Shown: positions 54,280 through 64,000 of the stretch, piece after piece | How positions within the stretch are numbered: the stretch's first letter is position 1 | How the letters are laid out: each line of letters opens with the position of its first letter | DNA from: Calamus simplicifolius | Lineage: Eukaryota > Streptophyta > Magnoliopsida > Arecales > Arecaceae | Assembly: GCA_900491605.1 (NCBI GenBank) | Contig: UESW01001503.1 | Location: 46,239-110,238 of the forward strand | Direction of reading: 5' to 3' | Length of the DNA: 64,000 bases | The notes under the pieces: generated by a model | Told to the model about the DNA's origin: nothing | The model's input: the letters and a program-made list of their open reading frames with translations, nothing else | Database searches by the model: none | Position numbers and translations under genes: made by a program

Positions 54280-56100
54280 AATATCGATAGAGATGATGGC
54301 CATGACCTTGTTAACCGAAGCAGTGTCATGGGGTGTTCTATGTTTCAGTTCCCAGTTAGTTTACTGATAATGCATTTCATTGCAAAATCCAACACCCCAT
54401 GGATTTTTGTTTGTGTATACTGTCATCTGTTGGTGTGCTAATGCAATTTCACTGACTAAACTGGAAACCTCTCGAGTGTAAACTTTATTACTGGATGTTA
54501 CTTTAGGGTTATACAGGTTCAGGTCATCTTTTTCTTTTTTTAACCCAGCACTGTTGGTATCCTTTGCTACTTTGGTTTTCCAATGATGGTAATTTGATGC
54601 ACTTAATGAGTTTATTGTCTTCATATGGTAACATGGAATTTTGTCATATGCCTAGCCTCCAGAGTAACAGGAGAGTTGAGGCCAACTGAATGCCAAGATC
54701 ACGCTCCATTAGATATATGGTTATTATTTCAGCTTCATATAATTGTGGTTTTGCCCGTATTACTATTTGCTCTGCCACCTTATTCTTAATCATACATCTT
54801 CCCTTTTGTTTTTAGAGAAATATAAAATATTGCAATTGATATTTGAGGCCACCTGTAGTTATTTGGAAAGGGTGCAAGAGTGATGACTTGCAGTTCTCTC
54901 CAGCAGTTGTTTATGGTGGTCTCAGCGCTCATACATAAGAGAGGCATTCTTCATTTTGTTTGATCATCCTTAATGTGGAAGTGTGTTGACCTGCATTCAT
55001 CTATCAATATTCGTGAACTTTTTACATCTTGATCTCAAGCTGATATTGACTGTATGTATTGATGCTGGAGTTCTGGCCAACCATCCTCGTTAGGCAAGAC
55101 AAGCAGGTGAGATGGGATGAAAAGCTAGGTTGATTTTATTAGCTATATATTCAGTTAAAGCAAAATAACCTATTGGAGTCATGTATGTTCATCTTTCATG
55201 CAACCTAGCTCGTATAACAAGCTAGAATTTATCTGTTAATGCATGTAAAAAGGTTCCTTTCTTGGTTCAAAGTGAGATTCTTTCTCCAACTTAGAAGAAT
55301 TACATGAAATATGGGACATTGGAACGATCCTTAGTGTAAATAACAAGCATCTTTTGATAAGAGCATCGAACAACGGAATAAAATCTCTGGAGTTTTGAAT
55401 GTACTTCAGTCTAAGCAGACTTGTTGCCCGATGGTGGCCAAAAAAAAGTTATTTTTCCATTGCTACCCTTTGTATTTCTTGGTTCTGAAGGCTTGATAAG
55501 ACAAAAAAAAAAAAAAAGCACAAGTCCTCAGAGTGAGTAATAGAAGGAAAGCTTGGGTTAATTGTGTACCATTGTGGACATCACTTTTGCAATATATAAA
55601 TTCATGGGCAAAAGTAATTGGGTGGCAACTTTTACGCTTCTAGGTAAATTGCTGTGTAATGTATTGATAAAATGAGTTTGAATGTGATTTATATCATAAA
55701 AAAATGACTGGGAGTTTGGAACCAAAGTAATATAATGATGCAAATCATTGAGTTGATCTTCTCATGGTACATTCTGTATCATATTACTCAGAATTGCAAA
55801 TTTTTTACATAAGAACTTTGATAGAAAAGAAAGTATACTTGCATGGTTTGAAGCATTACATAAAAAATCGATAGGTTAGCGAGAATTGGAAGATCACAAG
55901 AATAGGCTGCTCCAATTCATAGCCTACACAAAATTTTACCGAGTATGCCAATTTACTCTTACAATAACAAATGTTCTGTGAATGAAACTTTGATTGGTAG
56001 TAACTCTTCAGGATAACTTTGCTTATACCACTCTGACATGAATGATGCTAAGCACCTCCTCACCACATTCTTTGCACAAGCGAAGAAAAATGTGTGCAGA
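54280..56100. other. Tail-to-tail spacer between VIP3 and the galactosyltransferase
   Basis: Holds the 3' UTRs of both genes. No ORF or mobile element was recognised. Poly(A) run at 55503-55517. Confidence 0.6.
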
Positions 56101-59100
56101 CTACTCACAACATATTGCTTCATGTTCTTGCTGTAGCTTCTCCCAAAGACACAGCATCAGCCTTGGGCCTTGATAGTGGGCAAGAACATAATCGGACTCG
56201 CAGCCAGCATTGTGAAACCTTTCATCGTTAACATAGTTTACCTCTTGACCACTCCTTTTGAATTCTTGAATCCAAATTCCCATTGCTACATCTTCAAGTT
56301 TGAATAGCTAAAACACAATATAATACGAGAACAGAAAAGAATAGTGTAAATGTTTTCAAGTTGTTCTAGACAAATTTCAGGTTCATGGAAGCATGAAGTA
56401 ATATAGTAGGCTTACTTGGAGATTTCTTTCTTGGTGACCTCGGACAATAAACTTTGCAATATCTCTGGATATAATGTATCCAGGGCCATGAGCCCAAGGT
56501 GGATATTTATCATGTGGCCATTCCTGCAACAATGAGTCTCAGAAACTATTTTATCCTTTCAATTAATGAAAAGTTATGGAACCGACTAGTGATCGTTACA
56601 TAAGACTTGCCGTACCTCTTGACTGATGAACCACTTGCTATCCTTGTCTCTATGGGGTGATGACTCAAATGAGATGAGACCATACAAGAGCCCTTTGGAA
56701 ACACTTTTGCTGAGGCTAGAAAGGACCTCATCAATCCTGACAAAAGCATCATCATCTGTTTTCATGATAAATTTTGCAGGAAGAATTTTGGTCTGCAAAT
56801 TTCAAAGAAAGTATATTGTACATAGAAGTAATCGTATGAAAGTAATAGAAAATCGAATAAGAGCCGAAACTTTGATGTCAAATTAATTTGAATTTATGTA
56901 TGAAAGATCGACCATAAAGCTATTTATTTATTGAAAAGATTGATGGAGAGATATAGGAAAAAGAAAAAAGCTTTATTGATTTAGAGAAAGTAGAGTACCT
57001 AGAAAATAATATGATAGATTTTAGAGAAAAAAGGAGTTACCAAAAGTATATAAAATTGATAAAAGATATATATGAGAGCAATAACTATTGTTAAAATAAA
57101 AATTGGAGAAACTAGCGAGTTTTCAATTATTATAGGTTTACATCAAGGATCCACCTTAAGTCCGTACCCTTTTGTATTAGTTATGGATGAATTAACCAAA
57201 CATATTCAAAATATATTTCATGATGTATGTTATTTGTAGACGATATAGTGTTGATTGATGAAACTAAGTCTGAAGTAAATGTTAAGCTAGATATTTAGAG
57301 AGAGACTTTAGAATCTAAAGGTTTTAAGATTAGTAGAACTAAAACTGAATACATGAAATATAATTTAGTGAAAGTAAAAATACAAATAAAAAACAGTGAA
57401 GATTGCGAGCTAAGAGATACCAAGGAGTAAAAATTTAGGTATTTGAGATTAATTATCCATCAAGAAGGTGAAATAGGTGAAGATGTGAATCATAAAGCTA
57501 AAGCAGGATAGATTAAGTGAAGGAGTGCTTGGGAGTATTGTATGATTGACGCATCCCATTAAAATTGAAAGAAAAATTATATAAAACCACTATTATGCCA
57601 GTTATGCTATATGAAACAGAGTGTTGGGCAATACTGAAATAACATATGAATAAATTAAGTGTAATAGAAATGACATGTTAAGATGGATATGTGGTAAAAT
57701 TTTAAAAGATAGAATTAGAAATAAACGTATAAGAGAAATGAGAGAAAATCGATTACGGTGGTTTGGACATATACAATGAAGATCTTTAGATGCTCAGTTA
57801 GAAAAAGTGATCTTTTAATGATTCATGTTAAGAATAGAGATAGACCTAAACTAATATGGACAAATAATTAAAAAAGATATAACTATTTGTAATTTAATAT
57901 TGATTTAGTCCTGAATAGAGCAGAATGAAGGAAGCAGATTCATGTAGCCGACCCATATAGTTGGGAAAAGGCTTAGATGAGTTGAGTTGAGTAGAAGTAA
58001 TCATATAGAAGCAGATTCATGTAGCCGACCCCATATAGTTGGGAAAAGGCTTAGATGAGTTGAGTTGTTGCAGAAGTAATCATATGGAAGCAGATTCATA
58101 GCCAACCCATGTAGTTGGGAAAAGGCTTAGATGAGTTGAGTTGAGTTGTAAAAGAATAATATGCATGAACTAAAAATTACTTGAAGCTTTGATGGTCAAT
58201 ATTTGCAGCAGATGTAAAGAATACTTCAACTGGATTTGAAACAGAATTTATCGCATAACAACCTTTATTATCGCACCCCCCCCCTTCATATTTACCAAAT
58301 AACACCAGAAAACCCTTAATAAATACAATATCTGTTAACTCTATGTCTAAGATGCATGGTTTTGAATGTAGGCTGTAGCTAAAACAGATAGATTTGCCCC
58401 TGCCCTAATGTAATTTAACTTTTATTAATTTTACTTGTGTAATGTTAACACCTACCGTGCAAAATATGAAATGTAAGGTTTTATACAAATTTTCCAAATA
58501 CAAAATAAGTTAAATAACTGAGGTCAAACATAAAATTAAGATTAATCATATGCATGAACTAAAAATTACTTGAAACCTTGATAGTAAAGGATGACCCCCT
58601 TTAATAGAGAAAATTAACATAGCAAGGCAAGTACAGATTGGCCAATTGGATCAGCAAGTTGCACAAAAAATGGGTCAGAACTGGTCAGGTCAAACCTTAT
58701 GTAGAGTTGGATTCCAGTTGACCTCCGCATCTAACACAACCATGTTTGTGTGTGTGTAAGTTTTATATCGTTAGTATTTATGATGATATACCCAAACAAA
58801 ATAGAATACTTTAGTATTTACTGGTGTTATATGCTTGAATGTGTATAACTACTGGCAACACCTACAAGCCTTCAAAATACTGTTTTATATTCTGCAAAAA
58901 GATATGAATTTAAGGTAAAGAAGAAAGCCTTAATTTTACAAGAAAGTGTTTCTTACCCCGAGGATGCAAACTGCAATGGTCTTCAAAGTGATCAAGCTGT
59001 AATAGTCAACAAAAGGCATCAGCTGGATATCTCCATATGTCTGAGCTTCTCGCCACAGTTCCAAATTGACTTGCTTATTCTTGTGCTGCATGTTGAAGAT

Positions 59101-62100
59101 GTAAAACTCATCGAGCAGCATGAGTTATCATAAAGATCATGAAAAGTGGAAACTTAGCTTAGAGAGTAGCATAATAGGAGAATTAACCATCTCTAGAGCA
59201 TTGTGAAAGTATGCATGGTGTAACTTTGTGCGTAGATGCATGTCAAAGAATGAAAATAAATATTCTTCTTTACCAATGTGCGAAGTAAACCAGCTGAGCT
59301 TTTTTTTTCTTTTTTTTTTGAGAAAAAGAGAGCAAGGAAAAAAAAAAACTAGGTCTGCAGTTTCATTTATGTAGAAACAAGATGAACCTTGTTGATATAT
59401 TTCATAGTGCAGATAAAGCTTTATTTGGCAGTAAGTAACTGCTATGACAGTGTATGGAGAAGAAATGATCCAGAGGAAGAGACAAAACCATCTCTGAAGT
59501 GTGTGAAACAGAAAATTGATCCCACCATCATGCCAAGGTGCCATGGTGGTGTGAGATTACCTCTTATAAAAGGAAAAGATTGTGGGTTGGCGATGAAGAG
59601 GTCTGCGAAAAATGGAAATCAACATGAAGAACGCAACAAGATGACAATAAAAATACCAATAAAAAATCCCTTTCTGTTCATTTATAAGAATTTAAATATA
59701 AACATCTACACATGATACTATAAGATCTTATATAGCACTGAGGCCTAGATGTGGCAACTGCACACTGAGTACTTAGGTTTCCTGCAGGATAAGTAGAAGT
59801 TGACTAAGGAAGATTGCTTAAATGAACAATAAGGCTTAGATAATAGTGAAACAAGAATGAATGCATGAAGTTCAGATCATATTCATAATTGATGTGATTT
59901 AGTATCTCAGTTATGCGTAAGGCAATTTATTCATCGATAAAAATGCATGAAGAATGACGAATGATGACATGTAGTACTAATTGTCTACTTAAAACTATAC
60001 ACGTATCAGTTAATAATGTTTAGAGTCAATGCATGTTTATTTAATTTTGGATTGTAACTCTTCAGCAAATCACTTAAGGCTTAATATTTCTAGAAAGGAT
60101 TTGACAGCAGGTTGAGATAATGCAGATGGATAAAAATTTACCACAGGTAAAAGATCAAGGAATAACATTGTTGTAACTAAAATTATTGCATCAAGCAAAT
60201 CAAATTTTATAAAGCTTGTCCTAGTGTGGCCCATCTGAACACCCCATCTAACAGATTTTAGGTATTCTGTCATGACTTTGGTAACACATTATAGCCAGTT
60301 GGCTGGACCCTATCAACAGGACGACAGCTAAAAATCTCAACTCTATACTCCTGTGGTTTCTCCATGAGCTCAAAAAATCGCAAAAATGCTTGTAGAAAGG
60401 GAAACTTTGTGAAAATGAAGATTGTGGACATCGAGCAATATTTTCTCATGTCAGCAAACTTTCAGAATCATCTTCTAAGGGTGACTTAAGTCCTCAAGAA
60501 ATCTTGACTTTCACTAGTATTTTTCCCTTAGAATTCTATTTTCATCAATAATGCTCAATTTCCATTACTATCTGTCCTGAACAGTTCGATTGTCTGTCAA
60601 CTACAACTCGTGATAAACCGCATTGAAATGTACAAAGCACGTGGTAGAAGAAAGTGAAGATAGTGCAGATGGAGGTAAGTGAGCCACAACGAGTGCTGAT
60701 GGAAAATAAAAATGCAGACACTTAGCCACATAATTTTTCAAATAGTTGACCATGACATATCTTAAATCAAGCCGAGTTCACTTACAAGACCAGTTAAGAA
60801 CCGCACAGCAACACTGCCCGAACGAACTGCTTCATATTGCATCCAAGATCTTCTCAAAGCCATTCTACGTTCAAAATTGTTTGCAGCTGAAGATACACCA
60901 ACCAGCATCAAAATCCGTTTTTTAGGAACTGGTGGAGCTTTGAGAACATTGACATCACCACTTAAATCAAGATCTATAGAGACCGGCAATCCATTAGCCA
61001 GGGATGACAAGAGGTCCAAATCACCTGACACCCAGACTTCACTAACCGACCAAGGCTCAAGCCTCTGCAAACATAAACATTCAGCATCAACTCTAAACTA
61101 AAGCTAACATCTCCCCATAGCTGATTGAAGTAAATTTTGCTTCTTACCTCCCTATATGCAAAAGATGTCTCATGCCTTCCATTTACTGTCAAATGAAATC
61201 CTTCCAACCCAGCCCACATTGTCGCAGTAAAGGGATGCCCTTCAACAAATGGGGAGCCAACACTCAAGTGGGAAGAATGCTTCAATTTTTCAGCAGGGTT
61301 TTTGCCATCAGGCATACTCCCATTTCCATTCTCTGGAATCACAGTCTCACCCAATTGCTCGTTGCATCGAACAAGCTCATCAACTGCATTCATTTCAAAT
61401 ATTGTGACAACAATACTTCTTTTGTGACAACAATTTCAATGTTCTGAAACAAGTTCATCAAAAACACTGATGTATTTCAGTATTTATCAGGTTTCATCAA
61501 TCCAAAAACAATATAACCAAACCACATTTACAATGTGGAGTTATCAAAAGTTATTCGAAATTTCTTCATGCTTGAAAAGGTGCCCATATTGTTCCAAGAA
61601 GTTACCTTTAAGACTGGCATTGGCGGCGGCCGAGTCATGAGCCGGGCACTGCTCCCATTCTCCCCATCCGCCCTCTACCGTCCATGAATTCTGAGCCACG
61701 AGCGGGCCTTCTCCTCCCAAGCTAATATTGCAACGGAGAACGATAGGCGGCTCCAGCTCGCCATCGGGAAGGCCAGATCCGACAAGCTCGATCCCAAACC
61801 TACTGCTACCATTCTGACCAGTGGGAATCCCAACCACAGTGACCGCAGAGTCCTGCACGAACCCACACGGGATCTCCAGAGAGCTCCCGCTGCCATTAAC
61901 CGCGAAGGGGCAACTTTTCCTCTCGACCTCGGCATTGGAACCGCCGGAAAGCGCTGCCTTTTCTTCGGCTTCGGCATCGAGGGCAGCGAGAAGCTCCGAC
62001 CAGGCGGCTGCAGCCTCCCGGACGCCGTCAGCGGTGCCGGGAAGGGCATCGGAGCGGAGGAGGAGAGGCCGCATGTGTGCCCACGCGAGCTTCGAGCTGG

Positions 62101-62347
62101 GGTCGAGTTGGGGACTGCGAGTGGAGTTGGGAGAAGGGAAGAGGACATCGAGGCCCGGGAGGGAGGGGAGGAGGCGGGGTTTAGGGGAGAAGGGAGGAGG
62201 AGGTGGCGGGTGGCTCCGGCGGGGAGACGAGGCAGCGATGGCGGCAGCCGTAGTGGTGGCGGAAGTGGAGAGGGGGAAGAGCGCGTAGCGGAGCAAGAGG
62301 AGGAAGGCGAGGGCGAGGATGACAGAGCCGCCGGTCCATTTCTTCAT
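56101..62347 (-). CDS. Beta-1,3-galactosyltransferase with galectin domain, GALT1-like, 7 exons, 625 aa
   Basis: Exons on the minus strand: 62347-61606, 61383-61148, 61064-60786, 59085-58957, 56792-56616, 56523-56416 and 56307-56101. All introns are GT-AG, and the frame is open to the TAG at 56101. Residues 7-24 (SVILALAFLLLLRYALFP) form a type II signal anchor. A Pro/Ser-rich stem follows. The galectin-like domain runs from about 160 (IPCGFVQDSAVTVVGIP) to 350 and includes AQNSW and LTVNGRHETSFAYRE. The glycosyltransferase family 31 domain covers about 375-600: RRMALRRSWMQY, YGDIQLMPFVDYYSLITLKT, the metal-binding KTDDDAFVRIDE (Asp 475-477), WAHGPGYIIS and LEDVAMGIWI. The C-terminus CLWEKLQQEHEAICCE resembles Arabidopsis GALT1, which adds beta-1,3-Gal to terminal GlcNAc of N-glycans in the Golgi (Lewis a). 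A hydroxyproline galactosyltransferase of the same family is the main alternative. Intron 4 (56793-58956) carries a LINE fragment. Confidence 0.94.
56824..58150 (+). mobile_element. 5'-truncated RTE LINE with triplicated tail, in galactosyltransferase intron 4
   Basis: Sequence from about 56838 matches the second half of the LINE at 36383-39500 (GAAAGTAATAGAAAATCG, RT block near 57135-57270 with GTTTACATCAAGGATC and GTAGACGATATAGTGTTGAT, and the GGTGGTTTGGACATATACAA block near 57757). It is on the strand opposite to the host gene. The tail (GTAGCCGACCC, ATATAGTTGGGAAAAGGCTT, AGATGAGTTGAG) occurs three times, near 57935, 58020 and 58100. A 15-mer AGAAGTAATCGTATG at 56824 recurs as AGAAGTAATCATATA at 57993 and as a close copy at 58072. 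Confidence 0.88.
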
Positions 62348-62958
62348 CTCCCACTGGCATCGATGGGAGAAGGCGAAGAAGAAGAGAAAGGGAAGCTAAA
62401 AAAAGCTCAAAGGCGAGGTTTTTGGGCTGGAATCTGAGGCTCTATCACCAGTAAAATCGGCAACTCGCCGACATTGCCAGCTTCTGAAAGAAGAACGAGG
62501 AGATCTCTTACAGGAGAAAGAGAACCTAAAGATTGTTCCTTTTTTCTGGCAGCCATCGGTCTGACTCAAGTTAGGTCAGCGTCCAATGTCAAGTTTTATA
62601 CAAATCCAATTCAAAGTCTGGTCGACCATCATCCATCAGCAGATTGACGAGCTTACATTCGATCCGGTTGATTTAGACCCCATCTTCTTCCTGCCTGGAG
62701 TTCAGGCAATAGAAAAAATTAATTCCCATTTGAAAGCCTCAACTAGGACACAATATTCCTTTTAAAATGCGATTTTTTTTATATAAATTGCTATAAATTG
62801 AAGTTTTAAACTGTGGTCAATATCTTCTTCTTCTTCTCTTTTTAAGGTGCTCCAGCTATGTCTTAAACTTTTTAATATACTTAGAAAGTACAAAGTGTTG
62901 GGTGGTTAGCTTTGCACTGCTTTTATTTACTTGAAGCTGCATTTTGAGCACTATGAAA
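62348..62958. other. Upstream region of the galactosyltransferase
   Basis: Probable 5' UTR next to 62347, then AT-rich sequence. No other gene seen. Confidence 0.55.
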
Positions 62959-63088
62959 TTTTTTTTTTTTTTTTTTTATCGAAAGATCACATCAGTTTAG
63001 GGTGACACAAGCCAATCTATCAGAGTATAAAAGTTGGAAACTGCCCCGTCAGAATCCAGAATGGTTGGCCACACTAGCGACAATCCAA

Positions 63089-63436
63089 TCAGCCGCAGTT
63101 GGCTTCTCTATAAGAATGACGGATCTGAATCACGGTGAGAGTATCCCCCTCGAGGATAATACGACAAGTGCCGAGGCTGCGAATAGCACAGGAAACCCAA
63201 GCCCAAGCAGCATAAAGCTCCGCAAGCGGTACTGAGGAATCCAGGAGACTAAAACCACCAGCAGATAGCAGAGCTCCATCAGATCTCTGAATGACATAAC
63301 CCGATCCGGCAGATCTACCACGAACACGCCCATCAAAGTTGATTTTGACGAACCTTGGAGGAGGGGTACCCAGAAAATAAGGACCAAACGACGGTGTGCT
63401 ACCGGGGCAGTATGGGAACCCCAGGGGCCAGGACAA
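63089..63436 (-). pseudogene. LINE RNase H domain
   Basis: FVKINFDGRVRGRSAGSGYV opens the domain with the first catalytic Asp. GALLSAGGFSLLDSSVPLAE and LYAAWAWV carry the Glu, and IILEGDTLTVI carries the next Asp. An upstream Pro-rich linker is typical of ORF2 in plant LINEs. Frame differs from that of the zf-RVT part, so ORF2 is broken between them. Confidence 0.88.
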
Positions 63437-63456
63437 TCACCATAACGAACCAGATG

Positions 63457-63882
63457 CTAGGAGATGTACTCGGTAGATAAGGACAAGGCAACCCTCATCA
63501 CCCTATGCGATGGGGCATACTCATGCGTAAAGACAATCCGGTTCCGGAATAACCAGATTTGGTAAGCAATGTAAGCCCTCGTCGAACCCTGCTTACAGCA
63601 GCCTCTCTTGACATCCTGCTTGATCAAATCAAGAAAGGAAAGACAATGAGAAGAGGAGGCACCATCCCAAGGCCGGTCTCCAGCAATCTTCCAAATATGG
63701 CTTGCCCTGAGATAAGTGAAGATGGCGTGATCCACCAACTCCTCCTCCAAGCCGCATAATGGACACGTGGGTTGGATCCTTAGGCCACGTCTAGAAAGCA
63801 CGGAACATTTAGGAAGACACTTTCGTGCAAGCTTCCAAAGAAAAGATGAACCCTGGGATGAATGGGAAAACACCAAATCCAA
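63457..63882 (-). pseudogene. LINE ORF2 zf-RVT domain
   Basis: FLWKLARKCLPKCSVLSRRG, CPLCGLEEELVDHAIFTYLR and IWKIAGDRPW are the zinc-binding segment after RT in plant non-LTR elements (C-x2-C plus H and a position usually Cys that reads Tyr here). YQIWLFRNRIVF follows. Confidence 0.88.
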
Positions 63883-64000
63883 GCCATATCAACCAAAGGT
63901 TGGGTGCATGCGGCAAATAGGATCGCCTCCAAACCCTGATGTCGGGGGAATGACTTGGTGAAAGGGGAATAGAAACAATACGACGAATAAGCTCCTCTCC

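Larger units (their letters stand above)
62959..64000 (-). mobile_element. L1-type LINE, 3' end with poly(A), continues past window
   Basis: A 19 bp poly(T) at 62959-62977 is the poly(A) tail on the minus strand. Upstream on that strand lie an RNase H domain (63436-63089) and a zf-RVT domain (63882-63457). This order, RT zinc-binding then RNase H then poly(A), is that of plant L1-type elements. The 5' remainder is outside the window. Confidence 0.9.

Noticed and set aside
61821..62437. Plus-strand frames rich in Glu, Gly and Arg
   Set aside because: Antisense shadows of the GC-rich first exon of the galactosyltransferase.

Overview
The window is plant nuclear DNA, most likely from a monocot. 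A palm-like genome is my best guess from the long introns and the large Tat and SIRE type retrotransposons, but the species cannot be fixed from sequence alone. Three host genes are legible with intron-exon structures that keep reading frame across canonical splice sites. They are a subgroup IVc bHLH transcription factor (+, 9382-18165, 4 exons, 195 aa), a VIP3/SKI8 WD40 protein (+, 50748-54279, 2 exons, 321 aa), and a GALT1-like beta-1,3-galactosyltransferase with a galectin-type domain (-, 56101-62347, 7 exons, 625 aa). The last two lie tail to tail.

Most of the remaining sequence is mobile-element DNA. 1-7158 is the 3' two thirds of a decayed Ty1/copia element of SIRE/Maximus type (integrase, RT, RNase H, extra env-like ORF, repeated polypurine tracts, 2.1 kb LTR). 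7159-9100 is non-coding and looks LTR-derived. 20234-35919 is a nearly complete Ty3/gypsy element of the Tat lineage on the minus strand (5' LTR at right, gag-PR-RT-RH-INT, then a 7 kb 3' region, 3' LTR at left). That 3' region carries plus-strand (antisense) genes: a spliced coding unit with a Transposase_28-like N-terminus and coiled-coil C-terminus, plus at least one further small TATA-led ORF. 36383-39500 is an RTE-type LINE. 41587-42568 is a solo LTR of a second Tat family with a perfect 5-bp target duplication, and 42840-50165 is a truncated internal region plus 5' LTR of that same family. An RTE fragment sits in a galactosyltransferase intron, and an L1-type LINE 3' end runs off the right edge. 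Two assembly gaps are visible (167 N at 26459-26625; one N at 47610).

The most unusual signal is structural. The SIRE LTR, both Tat LTR families and the Tat 3' region each contain arrays of short perfect hairpins (5-9 bp stem, 3-5 nt loop) with unrelated sequences. In at least two arrays the stem variants are compensatory (C-G replaced by T-A on both arms). Together with the promoter-led antisense genes in the Tat 3' region, this is the part of the window I would follow up first.

The host genes do not form a pathway together. The bHLH belongs to a family of iron-deficiency regulators, VIP3 belongs to the Paf1 and SKI complexes, and GALT1-type enzymes act in the Golgi on N-glycans. The retroelements fill the intergenic spaces and some introns.
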